Shown: positions 49,913 through 63,732 of the stretch, in pieces
Position numbering within the stretch: the first letter of the stretch is position 1
How the letters are laid out: every line of letters starts with the position of its first letter
Source: Psoroptes ovis
Taxonomy: Eukaryota > Arthropoda > Arachnida > Sarcoptiformes > Psoroptidae
NCBI GenBank assembly: GCA_002943765.1
Contig: PQWQ01000003.1
Coordinates: 620,001 to 684,000 of the forward strand
Length of the DNA stretch: 64,000 nucleotides
Reading direction: 5' to 3'
Notes under the pieces: generated by a model
What the model saw: the letters and a program-made list of their open reading frames with translations, nothing else
The model's database searches: none
Told to the model about the DNA's origin: nothing
Translations under genes and position numbers: made by a program

Positions 49913-51291
49913 GATGATGATAAACAAGCATATCATCTGCATCATCATCATCATCAACAACAAATGGTAACGAAATGAAACAAAACATTTTGTTTGTTTA
50001 TCTGTTTGTCTGTTTGAATGGATGAATGAATGAATGAATGGGTAAAATAAAAAATTTCTTAAAATAAAAATTTTCTTAAAAATCCAGGTGTGTTTTGCAT
50101 TATTATTTTTTCCACTGGTTATTTATGAATATTTTGACTTTTGCTTTTGGTCAAGCAAAAAAAATAAATAATCCATCCATTCAGCAGCTACCATTCAAAT
50201 GTTTGGGTGGTTATCTTCGTCTATCCATCTATCTATATCCATGTCGTTATCGCATGATAAGATGTTTGACAGAATGAAGTCCAGGCCTTAAAAAAATTTA
50301 AAAATTTTAATTATTCATTTGACAAATTTTTGTTTTCGGCTGACGATTTTTATGAAAAAATAATCTGTCCAACAAATGTCCAAACATGAACGGTCATTTT
50401 GTATGTCATTTATGTCTTATGTTTGTTTGTTTGTTTGTGTAGCTGTCATTTATACATGACAAGCGAATAATGATCCCCATATATATAATTATTATGTGTG
50501 TGTATAATATGGAGTATTATCGTTTAGATTTATATTCTTGGTTTCCATTTCGATGAAAGTACATTTCATTTTTATTATTTTCAAATAATAATTAATCATA
50601 AATATTTTCATTTTTTTTGAACAAAATTTATTATTCATGTTTTATTTTCGGTTTAGTAATTACACTTTGAATAATTACTCAAACACACATATTTATTTTA
50701 ATAGGTATTTGTCTTTAAAAAATGATTGTCGTTGTCATTGTCATTGAATTTCATTTTTTATTTTCATTTATTTATTTTGAATTTTTTTCACATGAAAATC
50801 TGCCATAAATTGGCCTAATTTTTGTTCTGTTTGTTTGTTTGTAAAGCTTCAAAAAAATAAAAATGAAACCTTAATCTGAAATACCTGAATTCAAACATGA
50901 ATGAATGAATGAATGAATGATGATGATGATCGATATTTGATAAATCGCCAATTATCGATCATTATTATTATTATTATCCATCCATCCATCTATTTGTGTG
51001 TGTAATGATAATTACACACAAATAAATAAATATTTTTATAATTATAAAAACATTTATATACATTTTTTTTTGATTGTTGTTGTTGTTGATTTCATTTTTA
51101 TCTTTTTCACTGAAATTGTTACAAATATTTGAAATATTCAAAGAAATAGCTTAAATCAAACAAAAACAAAACAAAGTACCGAAAGTACTGATATATATAT
51201 TAAATGAGCCAATAAACCATGATCATAATTATGTTATTAATAATAATAATTGTTTAATGATTGAATCATCGATCAAACATTAATAATAATA

Positions 51292-51371
51292 GTAAGCTGT
51301 CCGAAAAGTTCTAGCCGATTTTCATGAGCAACTCTATTTATTAAGCAGAATGAACTTTTCGGACAACCTAA
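51292..51371 (+). mobile_element. Mariner-type MITE, copy 4
   Basis: Left end slightly decayed (GTAAGCTGTCCGAAAAGTTC); right end ACTTTTCGGACAACCTAA is intact and followed by TA. Interior oriented as in copy 1. Confidence 0.85.
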
Positions 51372-54300
51372 TAATAACAATATCGAAATTATGGGATTGG
51401 TTTTTTTTTCTTTCATTTTTGCCGGAGACCAATAACGATGATACAATTGGTCAAATGGTCGATATCGAATCGAAAATATGTTAACAAATTATCAATCGAT
51501 AGCGAAATTGCACCGGTTAATTGGCTGATTTTTTATTTTCATTCACTTAAATAGTCTCAAAACAGATCATTTAAAATTCAAGCTCATTTCAAACGGATTT
51601 CTCATAAATTATTCTCAATATAAATATAAGATTATTTATCTGCCAATATCAACCACCTGTTGATCATTGAATTATGGAAATTCGGTGTAATGTTTGTCAA
51701 CAACAACAACAATAACAAAAAATAATAACATCAACAACGACCATGATTATAATCAGATGCCAATCTTTCCTATTTTTGATTCAAATTCAAATGAATTCCA
51801 ATTTTAGTATCATTTGAAAATTGAATATTTTTGTTTGCTGATCAAAAATGAATAAATAAGATAGAATAAAATTACTTAATTACTTACATTACTTGAATTA
51901 TTGCTATTATATTGCTTTCTTTCTTTGTAAATAAAGATTTTGAAAATTATCAGTTTTCGGTTATCTTTTCAAATAATTATTATAATAGAAATTGAACAAA
52001 GTCTTGAACCAAATTGAATTTATTTATAACAACAACAACAACAACAGCAACCCGATTCTTTTAAAACTTTAGTAAAATTTTTTCCAAGGTAATTTCCATC
52101 TGATTTGAATAATAATAATAATTATAATCACAATAATCATACCATATCCTTGATCATTTGAATAAACCATGCAAAATAGAAATGTTCACCAATTGAATAA
52201 TATTTATTATCAATCAATATCATCATCATCATCATCCATTGAACTAAATACCGAAATAAAAAGATGTTTCAAGATAAGAAATTTCTTTTATTTCAAACTA
52301 TTCATTTTCAATGTTTTGAACGATGCCATAATTTTCATTCCATTTGATTATTTGATTTTTTTTGGGACACACAACGCTTACATTGAAAATCATCTTAAGC
52401 CTTTGATTGATTTTTTATACTGATTTGATTAGTGCAAATGTTTTGATTGCCACCGATGAAATTCAGTGAAAATTTGAAGATTCCAAAGATTTATTTGATG
52501 TTTAATCAAATTAAATGAATTTTAAATTGAATTTTTCGTGAATTTTCAAAGGTTTAAGCCCTAAAAAACTAAATCAATTAATCCTCACCAAAACCACCTA
52601 ACAATCCATTAAATCTTGGTTCTCACCTGATTAATGTAATCGGCATCGAATTGATAGATCAATGATCAGCGACAATTAAATCATAATTTTATTGCAGTAG
52701 GAATGAAATGATTTTAGAGAAATGAAAAATGAAAACCATTAATAGTTCGATGACATTTCTTTATGAAATAAAATGAAAAGAAGATTCAACCTTTCAAAGG
52801 TGAAATTTCACTTTTAATAATTTTCGAAAAATAATTGTATCAACAATTGATTTAAAATTTGAATCCAAAATAATCATTTTAAAAAAATCTATGAAATGCA
52901 TGTCGAAATCAATTTACAAATAATAATAAATTGTATTTGAAATAAATTATATCATCATAATGATGAACAACGATAATAATGATGAAATTTGATGAATTGA
53001 ATTTTTGTATTATCAGTGAATTCATTATTATATCATCTCATTTCTCGTGCGATTGACATGAACATGTTACCATTTTTATAATTTTCAAAGAAATAATCGA
53101 TTGGTCGATTGCGTGTTGCCATTATTTGAATTTACGAATTCACTTCTTGTATTTCCAACGATTTGATACATTTGAATAACTTGATTTTTCGGATGATAAT
53201 AATGATCATCATCATTGATGACCATCATCATCATCATTATTGTCATTATTATTATTAAATATAATTATAAAAGCTTCCATATAATTGAATTTTTGAGTGT
53301 AATTGATAACATTGTACCGAATTGTATTGCATTTACCAAATAATAAAAGATAACATTTCACTTTTCATTCGTACTTGTCATCATCATTATCATCATTATT
53401 AGTTAGATCATGTTAGTTAGGTCAGTTAGAATCGTTATTATTATCATCAAAAATGACTACCGTTTCATTTGTTTTGGTGATGAAATCGATCTTCTCTCGC
53501 TCGATCTTTATATGATTATCGGTGCATTTTAACTGAATGACTATTTTTAAAAATAGATTTTTTCGCCGAGATTTCGTACTTGTTTCATATTTGATTATCA
53601 TTATTTTTCATTGAATGATGATCGTAATAATAATGGCTCGAAATCAAAATGTAACAACAGCAATAATCAATCAATCAATTGACAATCGAAATCGTATTGA
53701 TTCGCACATCATTCATGTACATGTTTTTCAATTTTGAAAATTTAAAATTTTCTGGCTGACACTTTGATTATACAATATGCGATCGAGTTACAATCAAAAT
53801 TACCTTCGACAAATTCAAACTAATTTCCTGGTATCAACTACAAACCTGGTACATTTCGATCCTATTGTCTCAGCCAAAATGAAACATTATGTGATTGGAT
53901 TTTTTGAATTTTTCAAAATTTTCAAACAAGTCTCATTATTTTCAATGGAAATCAACAGGTGTTTGCTTGTTCAACTGCACGTTATACAGACATATCATAG
54001 CAAATGTTGACATGCGAATGGCAATCTTCAATTGTTTTTCTCGTGATTATCATTATTTTTTTAAAACAAAGTATTTCAATCTCATTAAAAATTGAAACAA
54101 AAAAGTCATCATCGTTATCAGCATTATTGTTTTACATTACTTTATTGTTTCCGGCTGCTTCAAATGATTTCATTTTTCGAAAATACTTTTCCCGTTTCAA
54201 ACAAAACAATATTTGCCATATTCGATCACATGAAAATTCACGGAAATAACCGATTTTCAGTCATATCAAAGTTACAAAATAACAATCATAGTACGCGTAG

Positions 54301-54548
54301 ATTGTGTATCATTGTTATGTATCTGTAATGAATATGCATATGTGTTTTACTCGTTTTTTTAATGTTTTGCCATAATGCCATTTGTGTTTCGGTATTTCTG
54401 TTCCTGTTACCAAATTAGATCTTTCATTGTTCCGATTCATTTATTCATGTGGTTTTTCGTTTGATTTTTTTCATTCATTCATTCATTCATATTCATAATG
54501 ATGCTTCAAATTCATTCGTATTTATTTCAAAAATTATTGTATGATATA

Positions 54549-54630
54549 TTAGTTTATTCGGAAAGTTCTGGCCGATTTTCATTAGCAACTCTATTGATAT
54601 TAAGCGGAATGAACTTTTCGGACAAACTAT
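54549..54630 (+). mobile_element. Mariner-type MITE, copy 5
   Basis: Left end TTAGTTTATTCGGAAAGTTC after TA; right end ACTTTTCGGACAAACTAT. Interior GCCGATTTTCATTAGCAACT then CTATTGAT places it in the copy 1 orientation. Both ends carry substitutions. Confidence 0.8.
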
Positions 54631-54994
54631 TGAAAAATTGCTTGAACTAATCATATTTTCCCAAAAAGCTTATTGTGTATTATTTTGACCATTTTTGTAT
54701 GAAAGTGAAATTTACGTGTGAATTAATAATAATAATACAATCACATGTTATTATTATTATTATTTATGGCCCATATTCGTATCTATTTTTACCTGAATTT
54801 CATTGTGATTACGATAAAATTTATTACTACAATTTTTGCCATGATTGTAATTGACCGGAATTTGGTTATGATTATGTGATTTTTATTGGGTTATAGTTGT
54901 TGGTGTATGGTTCACACTTTTATTTCTATGAAAAATTAATTAATTTCAATAATTTAGATCGGTGAAATTGATCAGGTATTCATTGATATTTATA

Positions 54995-55074
54995 TTAGGT
55001 TGTCCAAAAAGTTGTTGCCGATTATTTTGCAGGGAATTATGAGAAAATCGGCAATAACTTATCGGACAACCTAA
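54995..55074. mobile_element. Mariner-type MITE, copy 6 (divergent subfamily)
   Basis: Ends TTAGGTTGTCCAAAAAGTTG and AACTTATCGGACAACCTAA, with TA on both sides and 80 bp long. The interior differs from all the others: GCCGATTATTTTGCAGGGAA then TTATGAGAAAATCGGC, a longer near-perfect palindrome. It lies only 365 bp from copy 5. Confidence 0.85.
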
Positions 55075-56789
55075 TATTTTTATTTTTTTTCAAAAATCGA
55101 AAATCAATTTTTGCCATGTCATATTTAAATGTTCTAATTTTTTTTTTTTTTTTTGAAAATTTATTTTTCCAAATCATCGTTTCAAATGACATGAATTTAT
55201 TAATTCAATTCAATTGATTTGAAAACTGATTCATTCAAAAATTAATTCATGTAAATGATTCAAACCGATACATCCGATATATATGTCACCAAAATAATTT
55301 TTTCGAAAAATTCAGATCAACATAGAATAATCAAGATCAAAGATATACTGTCGAAATGAATAAAATTTCTCATTCATTGACTTTTTTGTACGATGTAATA
55401 GGATCGTTTAACCCTTTTTCTATTTTCTAAAAACTAAAGCAAAATCTGTAAAATTAATTAATTATGATTTTTATAAAATTTTAAATTCAATGAAATGCAA
55501 GTTTCATTTTTATAAATATCCCTTAATCAATTTTCAATTGAAACCGGTATTTTTTTCAAATTTCATTTCATTTCATTTTGTAAATTTCTCATTAAATTCA
55601 TGTTTATGATGTTTCAAATGTGAATATGAATATGAATGTGTCAACATTATAAATGTTTTTTTTTGATCAGGATCAACCAAGATTAAATCGTATGAATGTT
55701 TTTACTGCTACATATGTTCAGTCATCACATGTTGCTCATATATATTTAATGGTTGCATGTATTCATTGGTTTAAATTGAAAATTTCACTTTCATTTCAAA
55801 AAAGTTTTTTGAAATGATATTTGAAATGAACCATCAAAAAAAAAAAAAAAAATAAATGATCAAAGTCAAATTAAGAAAATGTTTAAATGAAAAAAAAAAT
55901 GAATGATTTCTATTTTTGTAATTGGTTTTCATTGGAAAAAACATATGAATTTTTTTCAAAGTAAATCGAAATGATTTCTTACACCTTACCGAAAGCATTG
56001 ACAAATGCCTGATCATCATACCAAGCAATGTCCATTTCTTGCTCAAATCCATTGATCAAAATTGACCAAAATCATTTCAAAAAAAAAAGAGTTCAAAATA
56101 ATGAATGATTCACATTAATCTATCAATGTTCATACGGTCATTACATTTCATTCATTCATTGATTCATTCATTCATATTTGAAAAATGATGATTAAAATAA
56201 CTTTCACTTAATCGATTATTATTGTTTATCATTCATTCATTTATTTATTTATTCATTTATTTGTGTATTTATTAATTCAAATTTTTCTCCAGTGTTCACG
56301 ATTCAATCCAAAGACTTTGAAATGAATGAAAACAATCGAATCAATCAAACCATTGATCGATCACTTCTGCCATTTTCGAAAGAGAGGATTGCGAAGACGA
56401 AATTTCACTTTCAAAAGTATTTAATAAGAAATTGAATGAAATTTTCAAAATATATTTAAATGTGTTCATACATTCACCACTTGAGTTTCTCTCTCTCACA
56501 CGATTATCATTTCGATTATTATTTATATTAATATTTGATGTCATTCATTCATTCATTCCAATTCATTTTATTCATTGATTTCAAATAATATGAATGGTTT
56601 GATTGTGTTCAATAATAACAATAACAATCACAACAACAACAAAATGGTTGAATGATTTTTCAGGTATTTTCAATATATATTAAACCACCATCATCATCAT
56701 TTTTATTCAAAAAAAAAATGTTTTCTCAATAATAATCATCATCAAAATAATAACCGATTGATTTTCGTGCATATCATTCATAAATAATA

Positions 56790-56869
56790 TTTTGTTGTCC
56801 GAAAAGTTCTTGTCGATTTTCATCGAAAACTCTATTGATTGAGCCGAATGAACTTTTCGGACAACCTAA
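56790..56869 (+). mobile_element. Mariner-type MITE, copy 7
   Basis: Left end TTTGTTGTCCGAAAAGTTCT after TA (56788-56789); right end ACTTTTCGGACAACCTAA followed by TA (56870-56871). Interior GATTTTCATCGAAAACTC as in copy 1. Confidence 0.85.
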
Positions 56870-57708
56870 TACATTCAAATACGATTCATCATTAATGATC
56901 GACAACAAATACAGCAACAAACGAACTAAGTTTTCACTTTTACTTTTGGTTATTTTTTTTTTTAAATATTGAATACGATGTCGATGTTGATGATGATGAT
57001 AATAATAATTATCATTGTGTATGCGATGTTCTCTATCTTTGGCTTTCAATCTATTTTAAGATACTTCAATTTCAAAAAAAAAAAAAAATTCAAATAAATG
57101 GATAAAACATATAAAATGAATATTTTCATTTATTACAACCATCAGTATCATCATCATTAATGATGATACATGTCAAATGATACATGTCGAACAGTTATTT
57201 ATTATTTGTCATCTTTGGGTAGTAAGTGTGTTTGTGTGTGTGGTTTTTTCTACGATAAACAATAAGCCTTGCTCTACCGATTTTTTTTTTCGGTGCATTG
57301 TCGTTATTGTTATTTATCGTCGTTTTTGCACACACAAAAAATTTTCGTTGATCAAATTGATACGGTTCTATGGACAATATGGCCATATAGATCATTTTAA
57401 GCATGAAAAATGATTAAAATAAAATTATTATAATCATTTAATTTTAATCGTTTTTAAATAGGTTTTAAATGATTATTGTTTCATTATTAATTAATGTATT
57501 TTTAATGTATTTGTCAAAGTAGTAGTCTGAGAATAACAAAAACTGGACTTTTGTTGTTATTGTTGTTGTTTTAAAGAACTTATAAATAAATAAATAAATG
57601 GACAAATAAATAAGACTAAAATTTAAATAAAACTACCAAGTTAAGCTACTAAAATATTACCAAAAAAATCAAATGAAAATTTTAATCCAAAAAAATTGCA
57701 TTTTTTTG

Positions 57709-57788
57709 ACAGGTTGTCCGAAAAGTTCACCTAGTCAAAATCAATAGAACTGCTATTGAAAATCATGGAAAACTTTTCGGACAATCTC
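57709..57788. mobile_element. Mariner-type MITE, copy 8 (decayed)
   Basis: Core ends AGGTTGTCCGAAAAGTTCAC and AACTTTTCGGACAATCTC remain, 80 bp apart. The outermost bases and the TA flanks are lost and the interior has diverged. Confidence 0.7.
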
Positions 57789-60241
57789 GATTTGAACATA
57801 TTTAGTAAAATGGCTTATTAATAATATATATTGATAATGCCAAAAAAAAAAAAAATACACAAGTAAAAACAGGAGAGAACCAAGATTTAGATTTTTATTT
57901 TAACCAATACTTTCCATAGAAAATGAATCAAAGAAAAAAAAAATCTTATGTTTTTGCCCCCTTTTTTTTGGAAAAACGTGTTGTGTTAAGGGGTTGTTGA
58001 CTTGGGTTTCTTTGGTCGCTCTTTGATTTGACTATGGCTGCTGTTGATGTCGTTGGTTGCTACATTTGCTGGTGCTTGTAGAGAGATATTTATTTATTTA
58101 TTCATTGAATTCATTTATTTATTTATTTAATCAATTTCCAAATATAAACAGCAGCAGCAGCAGCAACAGCTGAAATTTGAAATTTCAAAAATTTTCAAAA
58201 TAAAATAATAAAAAATTGTTCCATTGAAAATTGAATTATAAATAAATGAATAAACGAAAGGTATATATATATAATTCGTACCTAATCACAGAAATAATTT
58301 TTTCCGGTATTTTTTTGTTTGTTTGTTGTTGTTGTTGTTGTCAAATGATTTGAAATGATGATGATTGGAACATAATTTTCCAGCTGGAAAAATGATATTT
58401 CTTTGTTTATTTTGTTTTGTGTTTGTTTTTGTTTATTGTTCCATTCAAATCAACGGGTTGATTTGATTTGGATTCGATTGATTGATTGATTGATTGATTA
58501 AGAGGATTTGGAAAAATATTTTTCTTTTGTTTCATTTCTTCAATTTTCCAGATTTGCTTCACAATGATAATAAAAGTGAATTTTTAATAATAATAATAAC
58601 TTCAATCATAAGTAGATTTCACAATTTTCGCTTCATTTGTTTTTAGGATTTTCTAAAACAAACAAAAGAAGAGGGACCAGATTGTTTGTTTTTCATCGAA
58701 TTGAATCATATAATCAAATTGTATCGAATTTGAAACGTCGATTTTTTGGGAAAATTTCTCAATTTTCAAGCGTATAGAGCGATTGCAGTGTAAATCATTT
58801 GAAAATTGACGCAAAAATAATCAATTATTGATTGACACAATCGAATCGATCGATTTATTTGATTCAAATCAATCGATCAATCAAAATCGATTGATAATCA
58901 ATCATCAAAGCGAAAATTTTGATTTCTCTTCGTTGAATGATGACCAATATTTAATCAATTTAAAAAAGCTTAAAATCAATGAAGAAAGAAAAACAAAAAT
59001 CATTCGATCGTGATAATTTTGTTTTACCGTTGTTTAGGTTGTTTTTGTTATTGTTGATAACCTAGTTCCGATTTGTACCCAGAACACGTTTTGATATCGA
59101 TAATGATTTTTTGTTTTGCTATTATTTTTGCACCGAATTGATGATTCAATCAATCAAAGGTTCAGAAGAACAAGATTACATCCAAAGAAATTCATTGGAA
59201 ATCAATCAATGTTCCAATAAAATTAATGAATGATTAGACCGAAAATAGAAGGCTAAGTATATTTTTCTTTCCATAACATTTAATTGAAAATACAGAAACA
59301 TTAATTGATCATCGAACTCATGATTGAAATCATTAATTTATTAACTCTTTTGATACAAATTATATCTCAAAAAAAAAAATTTAAGAGAAAAAAAATTTAT
59401 CAAAATCAATTTGATAAAACAATAAAATATTTGAAAAGATCGATTGATCCAGATGGTCAAATAATATTTTTATTTTGATTTTTGAATGATTTAATAGGAC
59501 CTTGTTTGTTTGTTTTTTCTGAAATATAAATTAGACTATAGTCTTTGGAGTGATTTTGCGATAATTAATCAACAACAGCTAATCATTTTAAATCAATAGT
59601 CTTAGGTCCTTGCCTTAAAGAAATTGATTTTTTTTCTTGCCCTAATGAATAATCGAATAGACCAGACCAGATCACCTCTAGTAACACATTTTATCTCAAA
59701 GAACATTTGATTTTGTTACATCGATAAATATTTATTTATTTCATTTATTTTTTTAAAATTAAAAAAAGTAAATCAATAGAAACAAACGAATGTTATGAAT
59801 CAAGTTTCTCTTTGGGGTAAGTAAATATTCAAGAAAATAAATCCCGTTTTATTATTTCTTCATTTATTTCGGTAAATATTCGGTAAAATACGGTAAAATA
59901 AATATTTTCTCTCTTTCACTTACAAAAATGATCAAAAACAAAGAGAAGAATATGAGTGAATAAGCGAATGAATGAATGAATGAATAAGAAACTAAATTAA
60001 ACCGTTTTTAGGTTATTCGCCAGATACATCTTGGTGGAAATATTTCTGTATATACCTTGTATAGACGATATGGAATGCTTATATATATGTTGGACAATAT
60101 ATGATATAATAGATTATATAAGAAAACAGGTAAGTAGTAAAATAGAATTTGAATTGAATTTAAAATAAAATAAAATTGAATGAATGCAATCAGGTGTTCA
60201 ATACTCAACAGTGTGTGTTTGTGGTTATACTTTTGATTTTC

Positions 60242-60265
60242 AAAAAAAAAAAAAAAAAAAAAAAA
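60242..60265. repeat. A homopolymer run
   Basis: 24 consecutive A, followed by ACAGAAACAGAAACAG repeats. Could be a retroposed poly(A) tail, but no body is recognisable upstream. Confidence 0.6.
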
Positions 60266-61374
60266 CAGAAACAGAAACAGAGTCTCTTTTTTGGTTCAAA
60301 TGATTTAAGAAATTATTATTATTATCATTGACTTGGACACAGGTGAATACCATAAGGTGTAAAATATTTTTTCAGAAGAAGAAAAAATATTCAAACCAAC
60401 ACAACAGCAACAGCAGCTAGCAGTACATTTCTATCATGGAAAAGTCTTATTTAAATATTTTTTCTTCTGGCAAATGTTTGAATAGGCAAACAGGTATCAA
60501 TGCTTCAAAGGTATGCATTTCTTTATTCATTTTCTTCATATTTTTTCCATTCTCTTCATGACCAATTTCTTAGGTATTTTCTCTTGGATTTTTCTTCGCA
60601 AAACATATTTTCTCCAAATCAACAATGGCCATATTCGTCATCGTTGCAGTCTTTAATGATGATGATTAGTTTTATAATCATTTGATTAGTTTTCCAGAAA
60701 AAAATTGAAACAAATCATTCATTTGTTGTTCAAACTTCAATCTAAAGAAAAGATTGAAATTTAGTTTTCATTTTTCTTCGTTTTTTTGATTTAAAATTGA
60801 AAAATATAAATCAATGGTATAAAATACACATTTCATCTAAATAAGAAAAAATCCGATTCAAATTATTTTTGTTTGTTTGTTTGAATTTAGTTCCTTGTTG
60901 ATTTGTTTAATGTGTATTTATTCAGCGTGTGTGTTTATGTATGTATGCAATGTGTTGGTTTGAATTATTATTCGAAAAAATGTTAACCATATGTGTTACA
61001 CGCATATTGAGCATTGTCATCATGATTTGATTCAAAATTGATTTTACTACAAAATAATAATTTAAATTCATTCACAATTCATTCATTCATTATACCACAA
61101 TAGAAAAATATGACCAATATGCTTTGAAATAATTGAAAATTTTTTCATTTCAATTCATTCATCGTCAATCAATGAGATAATTCAAGCAAAATTTCAATTA
61201 ATTTTTTATCAAAGAAGAAAGAATATAGATGAGATAATAATTGAAAGTCTGAACAACCTTTGAATTTGAAGAAAACGAAAAAAATTCGCCTATATGTCAA
61301 CATCATTTCAGCAAATCAAATCAATCAATCATCACTAATGCAGCAGCAGTCAATGCGGCCAAAGGTCGAAGACG

Positions 61375-63732
61375 ATGCTAAATGTTTTGATGATCATACA
61401 AGTGGCCAATATTTTAGTTGTCACTACAATCGTTATTGTTGTAAATTGCAATTCAAATTCGATAAATATAAATCAAAAAAGCAACAAAAACGTAGACAGC
61501 AGCAGCAACAGCAACAACAACAACAACGTAGATCAAAATTATTTATTGAAATTAAAAAATTACGATCAAAATCAATCAATAAAAATCAAATATTCGAGTC
61601 CAAATCATTATCTACTAAAGCAACAGCATCAGCAAAATCCATCAAATTATCCGGAATTCCTTCAACAACAAAAATATTTATCAAAAAAAACTGTTGTCGG
61701 AAATCAAAACCGAAATCATTATTCACAAATAGTCGATCCATTCATCAATTACCGCCTGGATCAATATTATCATCAACAAAAACAAAAATATCGAAATTTT
61801 ATATGGCCAGAAATATTGTTGAATTTGACAAGAATTCAACAAAATCAATGGCCACCAAGAAAAAATCATCCTCATCATCATCATCATCATCCTCAACAAC
61901 AACGAACAATCAAACATACGCCGTCAAATGCAGAAAAAACATCGGCCTTATCAGCGGCGGCAGCAGTTGCTGCCGCTGCTGCCACTGTACCGATTCCATC
62001 AACATCGTTACAGCTTGTAACCATTGATTCATCATCGTTCAGTGATAATTCAAATACGAATCAAATTGATAATAATAATAATAATATCGAAAATAATGAA
62101 ATTATTGATGATCAAAGATTAAGATCTAAAACGAAATTAAAATTAAAAACATCTGTAACCAAATTAATTAATTATGATCAAACATTCTATGATGATAATC
62201 AACAACAATTACAAAGGCTACAAAAACACAAACCATCTGTAAACCACTATGCTGATGATGATAAATTTATTGGTAAAATTAATAAATCACCAAGTCATTA
62301 TTATCCAATATGGCTAATGCACCAGCAACAACAATATCAACTCAGTCCTCATTCGAATCATCTAAAATTATTAGGACAAGAACCAATATATCAAAATCAA
62401 CCTATTATAAAACAACAACCATTAACATTATTATTAAATAACAATGATAATGATAATAATCAAGAATTGATCTCACCATCATCATCATCATCATCATCAT
62501 TGTTGCTATTATCAGCATCAGCAGCAGCTTTGAAACAAATACCGACAACAACAACGACTACCACAGCAAAAACTACCGATATCATTAATATTGGTCAACA
62601 TTATCAATATCATGATATTTTATATGATGATGATGGTGTGGATGATGTTGGTGATGATGAGGGTCATAGTATTAATAATAATAATAATAATAATAATGAA
62701 ATTGGTCATCGTAACGATGATGATCACCATCATTATCAACAAGATGAATTTATGTTTGATCGAACTGCACCAGACAGTATGTGAACATTTTTACATTTTC
62801 TTTGATTAATTTTCTTATCTTCTCCTCATTTCTCTGTATTTTGGTTCCGTTCTTTTTTTTTGCCCATTTGTTCTTGTACACCATCTTCATCTTATTCAAA
62901 CTTTACCATCTTCTTCTCGGTCGATATTCCTTCCATATTATCCATCATCATCATAATCATTCGCATCTTTTTCCATATTCTAATTTGCGTGAATATACCC
63001 TGTGTGTGTGTAATATAACATTTTCTTAATGTATTTTCTTTCCTATTTATCTTTCTTTTATCATTTTAATTTTATTTTATTTTTCCGACCAAACAACCGA
63101 CCAAAAACATTAATTGAAAATTTGAACATTTTTTTTCCTTATTTTTCTTAACACACATTCATTTATTTTGTTTTCTTTTTGACCATATTATATTTAAACT
63201 TGTTCATCAACAACATCAACCGAAAATCGAACAACAACAACATCATTGGAAAAAAAATCGTGAAATAAATGATCTAATATGAATATATTATAAATATATT
63301 TTAAATATTTTTGAAGCATCGGCTGGTTTTTTTGCCAAAGCAATCGATAATGTTGTTCGATTTTTTCCTTCAATGCGTATGAGAGAAAGACAAAATCCAG
63401 GATGTGTTGGTGGTACTAAATGTCAATTTTTTGTTTTTTGTTGGATGTCTGGCGGTTCGTTGGGTGCATCATGTGGCCCGCTGCATACTTGTTGTGTTAC
63501 ACCTTCAAGTCAAGATATACAACCAAAATATTGGGGACCAGTTATTAATGATCCACGTAAATATGATTTTCTTTATTTTTTGAATCTGATGAGTCTAATT
63601 TAATTATTTTTTCTTATCTTATACCTTAAATTAAATTTGATATGCATGGAAATAGAATGTGGAAAATCAGCCACGCGAATTAGTCGAATTGTTGGCGGAT
63701 CAGATGCATCGTTTGGACAATTTCCATGGCAG
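61375..63732 (+). CDS. Filzig-like secreted serine protease, 3' part beyond window
   Basis: Trypsin-family (S1) protease precursor. Visible exons: 61375-62776, 63317-63556, 63656-63732 (the next donor GTTAGT is at 63733). The ATG at 61375 opens a hydrophobic signal sequence (VANILVVTTIVIVVNC). About 450 residues of low-complexity Gln/Asn/His/Ser/Ala prodomain follow. A six-cysteine module at residues about 497-528 (CVGGTKCQFFVFCWMSGG ... CGPLHTCC) is characteristic of the arthropod filzig/stubble-like group. Then CGKSATR leads to the activation site ISR|IVGGSDASFGQFPWQ, cleavage predicted after Arg558. The catalytic His, Asp and Ser lie right of the window. By family it acts extracellularly, in cuticle or epithelial matrix processing. 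An overlapping frame at 61260-62027 is a shadow. Confidence 0.87.
62777..63316. other. Serine protease intron 1
   Basis: 540 bp, GTATGT...TTGAAG, phase 1. T- and C-rich; nothing else recognised. Confidence 0.75.

Larger units (their letters stand above)
48235..61374. other. 13 kb gene desert
   Basis: I find no supportable gene. It holds five MITE copies, GAT/CAT runs (for example 49880-49920), GAAT/ATTC tetranucleotide repeats (50025-50040, 50905-50922, 56145-56175), homopolymer A runs (60242-60265) and many TTTG-rich stretches. Short frames (48368-48574, 49385-49618, 53777-54010) are unassigned; the one at 49385 begins with a hydrophobic, signal-like stretch but nothing else supports it. 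The region may be intergenic or may carry distal 5' exons and enhancers of the serine protease gene to the right. Confidence 0.55.

Noticed and set aside
61260..62027. 255-codon frame overlapping the protease prodomain
   Set aside because: Lacks a signal peptide and does not join the Cys-rich exon, whereas the frame from 61375 does both.
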